Below are positions 8,649 through 17,235 of a stretch of 64,000 nt of DNA, in pieces (within the stretch, counting starts at the first letter, position 1; each line of letters begins with the position of its first letter). The notes beneath the pieces were generated by a model. That model ran no database searches. It was not told where the DNA came from and saw only the letters and a list, made by a program, of their open reading frames with translations. Location: positions 651,246-715,245 of the forward strand of contig NZ_AJYZ02000019.1 of the NCBI RefSeq assembly GCF_000272045.2, given 5' to 3'. Source of the stretch: Vibrio crassostreae 9ZC13 (lineage in GTDB: Bacteria; Pseudomonadota; Gammaproteobacteria; Enterobacterales; Vibrionaceae). The translations under genes were made by a program, and so were the position numbers.

Positions 8649-10244
8649 TTACGCAGAGAACTCTTGGAAGTACTCATCCAACACAGTGCGTGTTGCACGG
8701 CCGATTAGCTCGTACTCGTGGTGAGTAAGGTTCGCTAGTGATACACGTACTGATGCGTGTACTGTGTCGAAACCTTTACCAGGTAGTAAGATTACGCCGG
8801 TTTCGTGAGCAAGACGGAATAGGAAGTCTTTACCTTTCTCGTTAGCTTTGAACCAGTCGACAAACTCTTGACCGTAAAGTTTGCCACCTAGCGTGTCTAG
8901 CTCTAGTAGTGTGTAGTAATCCACACGGTCTTTGTTCTCTTCGATTGCTACACCCATGTTTTTGTAAAGCGTTGTGTAGCGCTCACGGATGATGCGTTTA
9001 CAAGCGGCTTTGTAGCGACCTTCTGAGTCCATTAGACAAGTTAGAGCAAACATCGCCATTTGCACTTGTTGCGGTAGAGATAGACCGGCAGTGTGATTCA
9101 AGGCTACGCTACGGCTATCCGCAACGATGCGGTCGATGAACTTAATGTCACGTGGCTCTGGAGTCAGTGTTTTGTAACGGTCATCCAATTGGCACTGTTT
9201 TTCTTCGCTGAAAGAACTTAGTGCGTCATCAAATACGTTTTTGTGTTGGATACCAATGGTACCTAAACGCCAGCCTGTTGCGCCAAAGTACTTAGAGAAC
9301 GAGTAAACACAAAGTGTGTTGTATGGTAGTTTTGCAAATAGAGAAACGAAGTCATCGGCAAATGTACCATATACGTCATCAGTGATGATGAATAGGTCAC
9401 TGCGTTGCTCATTCACAAAGTTTGTTAGGTTCTCTAGAGTCTCGTCAGAGAATTTCACTGATGCTGGATTAGCAGGGTTAACGACGCAAAGTAGTTTGAT
9501 GTCTGTATCTGCCAGTTTCTCGATTTCAGACATTGGAAGCTGCCAAGTGGTCTCATCAAGACGCAGTTCAACGATCTCTAGTTCGTACTCAGAAAGCTCT
9601 GGGATTTCTAGGTAAGGGGTAAAGATTGGCGTGATTAGCGCAACTTTGTCACCTTTTTTCAATAGACCATTGTTGAACATGGTTGCGAACGTGTACGTCA
9701 TTGACGCAGTGCCGCCTTCTGTTGCGAACAGGTCAAAGTTAGTCGTCATTGGCATTGGGCCGTACATCTCTTCTGCGATGTATTGTTTAACCACTTTCTC
9801 GATGTTCACTAGCATACGTGGTGGCACTGGGTAGTTACACGCAAGGTAAGCCAGTACTAGCTCGTTTAGGAACGCTTGTTTTTCGATGCCTAGACGGTCT
9901 TTTGCGTAGCTTAGTGCACGACGTAGGAAATCAACGCCTTTGTCTGTTGCATATTGGCTTGCGAACGTGTCGAAACGCTCAACGATGCCGACGCCATCAG
10001 GGATACCACCGAAATCACCACCGAGGTAAGCGTAGTTACGTTCCGCTTCCATTACTGCAAATTCACCCAAACGAATAAATGCTTTACGTGGCAATGTTGC
10101 TAAGAAGTTTGGATTACCACGACCTGCGTCTAGTAAAGCACGGTCTGGCACTGCTTGCGCCACTTCAATTAATTTGTCTTTTAATTCAAATGGGCTTAAA
10201 TCAGCGAATTTTGAAAAGTCGATATTTGTATTTTGTGTAGTCAT
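8649..10244 (-). CDS. aspD: Aspartate 4-decarboxylase / aminotransferase (AsdA type)
   Basis: A 531-residue, PLP-dependent fold-type I enzyme that converts L-aspartate to L-alanine and CO2, with side aspartate transaminase activity. The PLP lysine is in SFSKYFGATGWRLG (about residue 315), with the Arg of GWR for substrate carboxylate. NPANPASVKF and ITDDVYGTF supply the Asn and Asp/Tyr contacts with PLP. Length and the long N-terminal segment match AsdA rather than ordinary AspC. It lies directly downstream of aspT. The pair is known from Tetragenococcus to exchange aspartate for alanine and consume a cytoplasmic proton, giving proton motive force and acid tolerance. Confidence 0.95.
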   Translation of the reverse strand: MTTQNTNIDFSKFADLSPFELKDKLIEVAQAVPDRALLDAGRGNPNFLATLPRKAFIRLGEFAVMEAERNYAYLGGDFGGIPDGVGIVERFDTFASQYATDKGVDFLRRALSYAKDRLGIEKQAFLNELVLAYLACNYPVPPRMLVNIEKVVKQYIAEEMYGPMPMTTNFDLFATEGGTASMTYTFATMFNNGLLKKGDKVALITPIFTPYLEIPELSEYELEIVELRLDETTWQLPMSEIEKLADTDIKLLCVVNPANPASVKFSDETLENLTNFVNEQRSDLFIITDDVYGTFADDFVSLFAKLPYNTLCVYSFSKYFGATGWRLGTIGIQHKNVFDDALSSFSEEKQCQLDDRYKTLTPEPRDIKFIDRIVADSRSVALNHTAGLSLPQQVQMAMFALTCLMDSEGRYKAACKRIIRERYTTLYKNMGVAIEENKDRVDYYTLLELDTLGGKLYGQEFVDWFKANEKGKDFLFRLAHETGVILLPGKGFDTVHASVRVSLANLTHHEYELIGRATRTVLDEYFQEFSA

Positions 10245-10314
10245 AATATTTACCTAATAATTTAATATTAAACACTTGTAATTAAATAAAGTATTTTACT
10301 TAAGCGTGATTATT

Positions 10315-10347
10315 CAGGCCTACCCTATTTTTGATTGGGTAGGTCTG
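10315..10347 (-). other. Intercistronic stem-loop between aspT and aspD
   Basis: An 11-bp stem (CAGACCTACCC / GGGTAGGCCTG on the minus strand, one G-U pair) with an 11-nt loop and no T tract. It may stabilise an mRNA end or tune aspT versus aspD levels rather than terminate. Confidence 0.55.
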
Positions 10348-10395
10348 TTAATAAGTTGATGATTTTTTAAATCTATAATGAGTTGTAGGTTTTAA

Positions 10396-12111
10396 TTACA
10401 TACCCGCATTAACGGTAATAATGCCGACGATAATTGGGCCCCATAGAGTCAGTAACACGTTGGCTACGGCGTAAGTCACAGTAAAAGAGAATACTGGCGT
10501 TGCGTTGCCTGTTTTTTCCATCAATGCAGCGAACGCTGGGTTTGCACTTCGACCACCGGTTACACAACCTAACGCTTCTACCGGATTCTTTATCTTCAAT
10601 ACAAAGTACGAGAAGAAGAATGAAATAATCTGTGGAATGATGGTTACCGCAACACCCAAGAATAGTAGGCTCATACCGTGTTCTTTGATGGTGTCTACCG
10701 CTTGAGGGCCCGCTTGGAGGCCAACAATGCCTACAAATGCTGCTAGACCGAAGTCGCGAATAAAGCTTGCTGCTGATTTTGGGAATTGCGCCACATGTGG
10801 GTTACGGCTGCGTAACCAACCAACAATCAGACCTGACACTAGACAGCCTGCACCAGAGCCGATAGTGACCGGAATACCTGCAATTTTGAAGTTGATTAGG
10901 CCAATCAAAAGACCCAATACCATACCCATGCCTAGTACAATGAAGTCAGTCATTGTTGCTGAGTTCATTGGCTTACCGATTGTACCTTGAACACGATTAA
11001 TATCGCTTGGTGAGCCAGTTAATTGAATAACATCATTTTTCTTAACAACAAGGTCAGCGTGAACTGGGATTGATACACCTTCGCGAAGGTAGTCAGTCAC
11101 ATAAACACCACGGTAAGTGCCTTTGTTCGCTTCTGATTTGATTTGACCTAGTGTACGGCCAATCAGTTGTTTGTTGTCTGCGATAAGCTGACGGTTCTCT
11201 TCAATGACTTCGTACTCTTCTGGAAGCACAACTTCAGAGCCAACAGAGTCACCTTTCAACTGACCAATGGCTTTACGAGTACCTGTGATAACCAGAACAT
11301 CGCCTTGTTGAAGCTTAGTAAATTTGTCTGCTTCAATCGCTTTGCCATCACGCTCGATAACTTCGATGCATGCGTCTATTGAATCTTGATTGATTTGGGC
11401 TAGTGTCAAACCATTCACTTTGCTCTCTGCTTTGATTTCAAAAGCGCGAGTCTCAAGTTTTGTCATCGCATTGAATTCACCAGCACCAAGCTCTGCATTA
11501 CCATCTGAGTTCGCTTCTGCCATTTTGATTGCTTCAGCGCGGATATCCCACTTCATCAACGTTGGGAATACCCAAGTCACCATCAAGATTGGACCTAATG
11601 AACCAAAGATGTATGTTACAGCGTAACCTACAGCAACGTTAGTTTGCATCAGATGTTTGGCTTCTTCAGACACACCACCCAAACGGGCGATCGCATCGCC
11701 TGCAGTACCAATGATCGCAGACTGAGTTAAACCACCGGCAGCTAGGCCCGCAGCAGTACCTCTATCTAAGTCAAACAACCACGCAGCGGCAAGTACACAC
11801 AATAAGCCTGAAACCGTCATAACAACCGCAGACAACAGAATGTTGATGGTTCTAAAGTTAAGCGCTTTAAAGAATTGTGCGCCGCCTTGATAACCCACAG
11901 CATAAATAAAGAGCGCAAAGAAAATACTTTTTACGCCGGGATCAATCTGAACACCAAATTGCCCAATAATTACGCCCATTAATAATGTTCCGGCCACACC
12001 GCCTAAAACAAATCGGCCGATAGTAATTTTACCAACCATATAACCCAATGAGAGTGTAATAAATAATGCGACAAATGGTGCCATGTCAAACAGATTAGAA
12101 ATAATGTCCAT
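10396..12111 (-). CDS. aspT: Aspartate:alanine antiporter AspT
   Basis: A 571-residue inner-membrane exchanger of the AAE family. Two hydrophobic halves (residues 1-180 and 385-571) flank a hydrophilic centre that holds two TrkA-C/RCK-C domains (about 205-290 and 290-375). Conserved loops GGLTQSAIIGTAGDA and CVTGGRSANPAF are present in the two halves. It swaps external aspartate for internal alanine, an electrogenic step. It is the first gene of the aspT-aspD cluster; aspD follows after 151 bases containing a stem-loop. The RCK-C domains suggest ligand control, as in related transporters. Identification rests on length, architecture and partner gene. Confidence 0.93.
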   Translation of the reverse strand: MDIISNLFDMAPFVALFITLSLGYMVGKITIGRFVLGGVAGTLLMGVIIGQFGVQIDPGVKSIFFALFIYAVGYQGGAQFFKALNFRTINILLSAVVMTVSGLLCVLAAAWLFDLDRGTAAGLAAGGLTQSAIIGTAGDAIARLGGVSEEAKHLMQTNVAVGYAVTYIFGSLGPILMVTWVFPTLMKWDIRAEAIKMAEANSDGNAELGAGEFNAMTKLETRAFEIKAESKVNGLTLAQINQDSIDACIEVIERDGKAIEADKFTKLQQGDVLVITGTRKAIGQLKGDSVGSEVVLPEEYEVIEENRQLIADNKQLIGRTLGQIKSEANKGTYRGVYVTDYLREGVSIPVHADLVVKKNDVIQLTGSPSDINRVQGTIGKPMNSATMTDFIVLGMGMVLGLLIGLINFKIAGIPVTIGSGAGCLVSGLIVGWLRSRNPHVAQFPKSAASFIRDFGLAAFVGIVGLQAGPQAVDTIKEHGMSLLFLGVAVTIIPQIISFFFSYFVLKIKNPVEALGCVTGGRSANPAFAALMEKTGNATPVFSFTVTYAVANVLLTLWGPIIVGIITVNAGM

Positions 12112-12582
12112 GACAAATTTACTCTTGTTACTAAATATAAGGAGTAAATAATCTAACGAATAACTTAATAATGATATTTGTTGGATTATTCAAAATAAAT
12201 AAAGCATCTCGTTGCTTCGAACCGAATATTAAGAACAAAAGGTTTTATTATGTAATCCCATTTGATGGATCAAATCATCACTTTAACTGTTCGCATAGTT
12301 TTTGAAGTGCAATTTACACCTTAAGTGATTGGTTTAAATAGATTTATCTTAAACCGGCAAAAGTAGATGATTTTCGAAATCAATTTCAATTAAGTGTTTC
12401 CACTTCAAGAACGACAACCTACCTACCGTTGTTTTACTGGCTTACGGCTCTCAACAAAGAGGCAGTTGGCATAATCACCGAATAAAGTTGGATTTTGATG
12501 GGTACGATCCTCTATAAGCGATTATCACAATAAATCGAACTCCGTTATCGTTGCATTCATCAAACAAATAGAGAACAGAACC
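12112..12582 (-). other. Intergenic region between divergent aspT and the DUF1656 operon
   Basis: 470 bases, AT-rich near aspT. It must hold promoters for both directions. I see no convincing ORF, RNA gene or repeat; the longest ATG frame there is under 20 codons. Confidence 0.5.
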
Positions 12583-12795
12583 ATGAATACCATGCCGCAT
12601 GAGCTTGTGTGGGATGAAGTCTACTTCCCACCGCTGTTATTGGTTATCGCACTGGCTTACATACTGACAATGCTAACAGGGTCAATCGCGACACGGTTTG
12701 GCCTTCATAAGTACGTCGCCTTTCCTGCAATAGCAGAACTGAGCTTGATCGTGATTTTTACTGGCGCTATCGGCCATTTTATTACCATTTTTTGA
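12583..12795 (+). CDS. DUF1656 small inner-membrane protein (AaeX-like)
   Basis: A 70-residue protein with two hydrophobic segments (about residues 17-35 and 47-67). The N-terminal MPHELVWDEVYFPPLL matches the DUF1656 pattern, which begins with a short motif on the first membrane helix. These proteins are the small partner in HlyD/FUSC efflux operons such as aaeXAB. The HlyD-family gene starts 10 bases later. Exact function is unknown. The real start could be the second Met at residue 4. Confidence 0.88.
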   Translation: MNTMPHELVWDEVYFPPLLLVIALAYILTMLTGSIATRFGLHKYVAFPAIAELSLIVIFTGAIGHFITIF

Positions 12796-12805
12796 GGCAC
12801 TTACT

Positions 12806-13672
12806 GTGATCAAACGTTATCTCATCACACTTTTATTATTGGCTGCTGCGGGAACTGTGGTTTATAGCTATTACCAGTCGTACTCAAGTAACCCATGGAC
12901 CAGAGACGGACAAGTCAGCGCTTATATCGTCTCGATTACACCTCGAGTCACGGGTCAAGTCATTGAAGTGCATGTCGAAGACAACTCGAAGGTAAAAAAA
13001 GGCGATCTTCTTTTTGAGATCGATCCGAGTATTTACAAGGCGACCTACAGAAAAGCACTTGCGACTCAAAAACAAGCATTTGCCCTACTCGCCAAAGCCA
13101 AAAACGAAGAGCAACGCGCGTTGAATTTAGAGAAAAGAACGCCCGGTGCCGTGCCCGTGCTGACACTAAACAACTTGAACAACGCGGTAGAAACCAGCGC
13201 CGCAAATGTCGAACTGGCAAAAGCGAACGTAGAAGAAGCACATCTCAACCTTGAGTACACCAAGGTATATGCGCCTACTAACGGCTATATCACCAATCTG
13301 AACCTACGTGTTGGCTCTCAAGTTGTCGCGAATTCACCTGTGGTTGCGCTAATTGATGAAGATAGCTTCTGGATTGAAGGTTATTTCAAAGAGACTGATT
13401 TAGTCGGTGTCGATGCTCAGGACACTGCTTATGTGACCTTAATGATGCACAACAATGTTCAGCTAGAAGGACATATCAAAAGTATTGGTTTTGGTATCGC
13501 GAAGCAAGACGGCAGCACAGGTAATGATTTATTGCCAAACGTGAATCCAAACTTCCAATGGATACGCCTAGCTCAACGCATCCCTATCAAAGTGAAGTTA
13601 GACAAAATACCAGAAGACGTACAACTGCGTGTTGGTATGACTGCCTCGATCAAAATAATCAAAAATAGCTAG
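12806..13672 (+). CDS. HlyD-family periplasmic adaptor (AaeA/EmrA-like)
   Basis: A 288-residue membrane-fusion protein. It has an N-terminal membrane anchor (residues 3-24), then the two lipoyl half-motifs: PRVTGQVIEVHVEDNSKVKKGDLLFEIDP and the second half LEYTKVYAPTNGYITNLNLRVGS. A coiled-coil hairpin lies between them (about 75-145) and a beta-barrel domain follows. It would link the FUSC pump to an outer-membrane channel encoded elsewhere. GTG start at 12806, 10 bases after the DUF1656 gene. The FUSC gene starts within 10 bases of its stop, so the three are co-translated in one operon. Confidence 0.92.
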   Translation: MIKRYLITLLLLAAAGTVVYSYYQSYSSNPWTRDGQVSAYIVSITPRVTGQVIEVHVEDNSKVKKGDLLFEIDPSIYKATYRKALATQKQAFALLAKAKNEEQRALNLEKRTPGAVPVLTLNNLNNAVETSAANVELAKANVEEAHLNLEYTKVYAPTNGYITNLNLRVGSQVVANSPVVALIDEDSFWIEGYFKETDLVGVDAQDTAYVTLMMHNNVQLEGHIKSIGFGIAKQDGSTGNDLLPNVNPNFQWIRLAQRIPIKVKLDKIPEDVQLRVGMTASIKIIKNS

Positions 13673-13681
13673 GTGATTCTT

Positions 13682-15037
13682 ATGTTCACTGCATCGACTA
13701 AAGACGCGATTAAAGTCGCACTCTCTATCGTTATCGCAATCTGCCTAGCGTTGTGGTTTGGTTGGGAAAAACCGTATTGGGCTGCGATAGCCGTCGCAGT
13801 GATGGCATTGAACGAGAGCTTCGCCCATTCAATAAACAAAGGCCATAACCGGTTAATGGGAACCTTGTTAGGGACCGGTTATGCCTTTTTCCTCATTGCG
13901 ATGTTTTCACAAGATCGATTTTTGTTTCTAACATTTCTTACCGTGTTCTTAGGCACTTGTATTTTCATGTCTAGTGACGAGAAATACGGCTACATCTTTT
14001 CAATAGGATTTACCGTGTGTTCGATTGTTGCTTGTATGGGCGGGTTTGATAACCAAACCACCTTTCACTTTGCTGTACTTAGACTTCAAGAAACACTATT
14101 AGGTGTTGTTGTGTTCTCTATTGTGTATCGCATCGTGTGGCCTGTGAATACTGAACTCAACTTTGTACAACGTTTCGAAACCAGTAAACAAGCGTTGTTA
14201 GATGCGATGGAAAAAACAGACAACATCGACATTGCCGCACTTGAAAGCAACACCGCGAATATTGATAAGCTGTATCAACTTTTAGATCTGCCACTGACCG
14301 GAAGCTACCACCTTAAAGAGAACATCCAAACATGGCGCTTGCGTATCGATGAAATGGCACATATCCAAGATACATTACTCAAACAAAGTAACAGCGAATC
14401 AGACTTAGATATCCAATGGGTAGTTCTTACTCACAACTTGAAGACGTTCGATGTATTAACACCAGAACAATCTCTTGTTGAGGGTGAACTCAATGTCATA
14501 GGTGATCATAAAGACGTGTCTTGGCATCATGCACATCGCACGTTTGTTGAACATTTGAATGAAGATGGGCGCAAAGTGCTGCAAGGCGTGTCGATGTTTA
14601 TCACATCGCTGTTGGTTTGGATTTATCTTCCAGTTCCAGGTGGTTTCATATTTCCTATGTTAGCCGGTGTATTCTCTTCTATGGTGCCGACCATGCCACC
14701 AAGCGTTATTAAGGACGCTTTTTATGGTGTGTTGGGTACAGGGTCGGTGGTTCTGTTGCAATACATCTTTGTGATGCCATTAATGACAGAACTATGGGAG
14801 CTGGGACTATTCTACTTCCTTAACATTATGGTGATATGGAAAGTGTTCGCGACACCTAAGCTCATGGTACACCGAATATTGGGTATTAACTTATTAGTTG
14901 TTCTCACATCTGGTGCGCTCAACCTCACACCTGTTTATGGAATTGAAACGCCACTTTTGATGCTCGTAAACATTTTGATTATTCTGATGATAGCGAAGTT
15001 GTTTACTGATCTATTTAGAGTGAGGGTAACTGCTTAG
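13682..15037 (+). CDS. FUSC-family efflux transporter (AaeB-like)
   Basis: A 451-residue inner-membrane protein made of two membrane blocks (about residues 10-160 and 300-450) around a cytoplasmic centre, the layout of fusaric-acid-resistance/AaeB proteins, though shorter than E. coli AaeB (655). KPYWAAIAVAVMALNES is the conserved FUSC helix segment. GTG at 13673 also opens the frame, but ATG 13682 has AGGT 7 bases upstream. With the DUF1656 and HlyD proteins it forms a tripartite-type pump, probably for aromatic acids or detergents; substrate is inferred from the family. Confidence 0.9.
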   Translation: MFTASTKDAIKVALSIVIAICLALWFGWEKPYWAAIAVAVMALNESFAHSINKGHNRLMGTLLGTGYAFFLIAMFSQDRFLFLTFLTVFLGTCIFMSSDEKYGYIFSIGFTVCSIVACMGGFDNQTTFHFAVLRLQETLLGVVVFSIVYRIVWPVNTELNFVQRFETSKQALLDAMEKTDNIDIAALESNTANIDKLYQLLDLPLTGSYHLKENIQTWRLRIDEMAHIQDTLLKQSNSESDLDIQWVVLTHNLKTFDVLTPEQSLVEGELNVIGDHKDVSWHHAHRTFVEHLNEDGRKVLQGVSMFITSLLVWIYLPVPGGFIFPMLAGVFSSMVPTMPPSVIKDAFYGVLGTGSVVLLQYIFVMPLMTELWELGLFYFLNIMVIWKVFATPKLMVHRILGINLLVVLTSGALNLTPVYGIETPLLMLVNILIILMIAKLFTDLFRVRVTA

Positions 15038-15065
15038 AACTAAATGCGCTTAACAACTCACAACA

Positions 15066-15107
15066 AAACGGTCTGCCAAGTATTTTTACTTCACAGGCCG
15101 TTTTTTT
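15066..15107 (+). terminator. Terminator of the FUSC operon
   Basis: An imperfect stem (AAAACGGTCTG / CAGGCCGTTTT) with a long loop is followed by T7, 29 bases after the FUSC stop. Confidence 0.75.
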
Positions 15108-15363
15108 ATCTATTGAAAATCATTATAAATCAATTGATTAACGCTAATTATTACTAAGTGAGGATAGCGTCCATCAAAAGCGATTAACGCGATCTGCCAC
15201 CTCCTCTTAAAATCCTCTCATTGATTGACGCAATGCATTTTTAGTCGCGACATTCACACTAGCAATCCTAACGGATAAATACATAACAACTGAACACGAC
15301 GTTCAGTATTACATCGACTGTTTGAGTCTCGAAGGTTTGAGGCTACTCAGCGTGGGAACCGTC

Positions 15364-17022
15364 ATGAGTTTTTTTGAAATACGCACCAGCGCCTGTAAGA
15401 CCCATACTCTTTCTGTGTTAGCGTGCGCCCTATTACTTACCACCCCCAATTTTGCGTCTGCGGCACAAACCAATACTTACAGCGAAGTTATGGAAAAAGG
15501 TCGAGCACTATTTGACAAATATGGCATCAGTCATGATTTACCAAAGCTAGCAATCAGTTCGCTCGTACAGGGCGAACACCTAGTTGAACACGCACATCGA
15601 ACCATACAAATTGGCGATGAGGTTCGTGACTCAAGCGTCTATCTGATAAAAAACACAGACAGCAAAGGCAACATCGACCTGCGCATCAAATACAACCCGC
15701 AAGAGCTGGATGAAAACGAAAAACTGATCGATGAAATTGAAGAGTTTACGCGCACTGAGTATCGACTAAGAAATTATGCAGAAAGCTTCGATCCATCGTC
15801 AGTGAAAGTCAATGAAAAAGACAACGGCGACGTGACCATTAGCTTCAACTATTCGAAATACGGCTTACCACAAGACATCGCCTATTTCCGTTTCTTGAAT
15901 GTTGATATTGAACTTGTAGGCGGCACACCAAAACGCATGGTAATCACCAACGACAAGCCATTTAATCTTGGTAAGTCAAAAGTCGATACCTATTACCAAG
16001 TGATTGATTTCCAAACGTTAGACTCTGGTAAAGTCGTTATTGAACGTAAGACAACTAACATCGAGGGTACGTCTAAAACGAAACCGATGACCATGAGCGC
16101 TGTAACTGAACCCGTCGCAATTTATGAAGACGACAACGGCGTTAATGTCCTGCATGAAGAGCGTCTAAAAGAAGTTTCAGATCCTCGTATGCAAGAAGCG
16201 AGTGTTAAGTTAGATCGAGTATTCCCTTTAATGGGTGACATGGTGCGTCGTCAAGGTATCGATTTGCCATTACCATTCGGTGTTTCAGTGGCTTATCGCA
16301 ATCAAGACATGAACCTTCCTATGACCGATTACGTCATTAGCGGTGTGCGCTTGAATGACCTATTCGACCCGGAAGACAGTGTTGCGACGGTCAAAGCGGA
16401 AAGTGTTTCGATACGCGGCGACGTAAATATCTTGCCATTCTGGAATGTATTCGGGTACGTAGGAAAGGTAAACGTTGATGCGAATATTGACGCCTCTTAT
16501 ACCGGCGCTGCGGGAGAATATCTACAAGATAAACTCAATAACAAATTACCTGGTCTAGGCGACAAACTGTGCGAGGGCGTATCAGCACTGTGTAACAGTG
16601 GGCGTTTAAATGTACCACTCCATCTCGAATATGACTTACGCGGTGCGGGTACAACATTATCTGTTGGTTACAAAGAGTTCTTTGCCTCAGTGACCGGCAC
16701 CTATTCACAAACCCGTCTGAAAGGGATGGATGATTGGGGTGACGGCATTGTCACGATTCAGCCAATGTTGGGCTACCAATTAGTTGATTATCGCGCTCAA
16801 TTCTTCGTTGGTGCTGAATACCAAGGTTTAGATTCACGTATGCAAGGTACTGTAAAGACAGACGATATTGAGTTTGATTACGACGTTGGTGTCGACATTA
16901 ACCAGTGGGCATTTTTAACCGGAGTCAACAAACAGATTGGCAAGCATTACAACATGACCGTGTTGTACAACAAAGGTGAAACTCGTTCGGCTGTGACATT
17001 GAACCTTGGCTATCGATTCTAA
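15364..17022 (+). CDS. Exported protein with C-terminal beta-barrel-like region, unknown function
   Basis: Start taken at 15364, which gives a signal peptide (hydrophobic core LSVLACALLL, cleavage after FASA); a longer frame opens at 15322. The 552-residue product has a long soluble part (about 30-390) with no motif I recognise, and a final 150 residues of alternating amphipathic strands ending NLGYRF. A terminal Phe is typical of outer-membrane barrels. A short segment with two Cys (KLCEGVSALC) precedes the barrel part. It follows the FUSC operon behind a terminator and precedes an esterase-like lipoprotein. It could be an outer-membrane partner of those genes, but I cannot assign a function. 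Confidence 0.7.
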   Translation: MSFFEIRTSACKTHTLSVLACALLLTTPNFASAAQTNTYSEVMEKGRALFDKYGISHDLPKLAISSLVQGEHLVEHAHRTIQIGDEVRDSSVYLIKNTDSKGNIDLRIKYNPQELDENEKLIDEIEEFTRTEYRLRNYAESFDPSSVKVNEKDNGDVTISFNYSKYGLPQDIAYFRFLNVDIELVGGTPKRMVITNDKPFNLGKSKVDTYYQVIDFQTLDSGKVVIERKTTNIEGTSKTKPMTMSAVTEPVAIYEDDNGVNVLHEERLKEVSDPRMQEASVKLDRVFPLMGDMVRRQGIDLPLPFGVSVAYRNQDMNLPMTDYVISGVRLNDLFDPEDSVATVKAESVSIRGDVNILPFWNVFGYVGKVNVDANIDASYTGAAGEYLQDKLNNKLPGLGDKLCEGVSALCNSGRLNVPLHLEYDLRGAGTTLSVGYKEFFASVTGTYSQTRLKGMDDWGDGIVTIQPMLGYQLVDYRAQFFVGAEYQGLDSRMQGTVKTDDIEFDYDVGVDINQWAFLTGVNKQIGKHYNMTVLYNKGETRSAVTLNLGYRF

Positions 17023-17032
17023 CGGTCAAACC

Positions 17033-17072
17033 ATCGCTCTATTGTGAATATAGATTCGTTAGAGCGATATTT
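17033..17072 (+). terminator. Probable weak terminator after the barrel-like gene
   Basis: ATCGCTCTA and TAGAGCGAT form a 9-bp stem with a 19-nt loop, followed by ATTTTC. The T tract is short. Confidence 0.5.
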
Positions 17073-17235
17073 TCATACGAGCCTCTGAAGCTCAGTCGTC
17101 CAGCAAGATGACAACTCAAATATATGCCATGTCGATGCTCCATAGATGGAGCGCAATACCCAATGGAACTGCAGGATTGTCGATACAAGTGCGTTTGATC
17201 GTAACTATACCGAATATTATTGTGGAAAATTAAAT

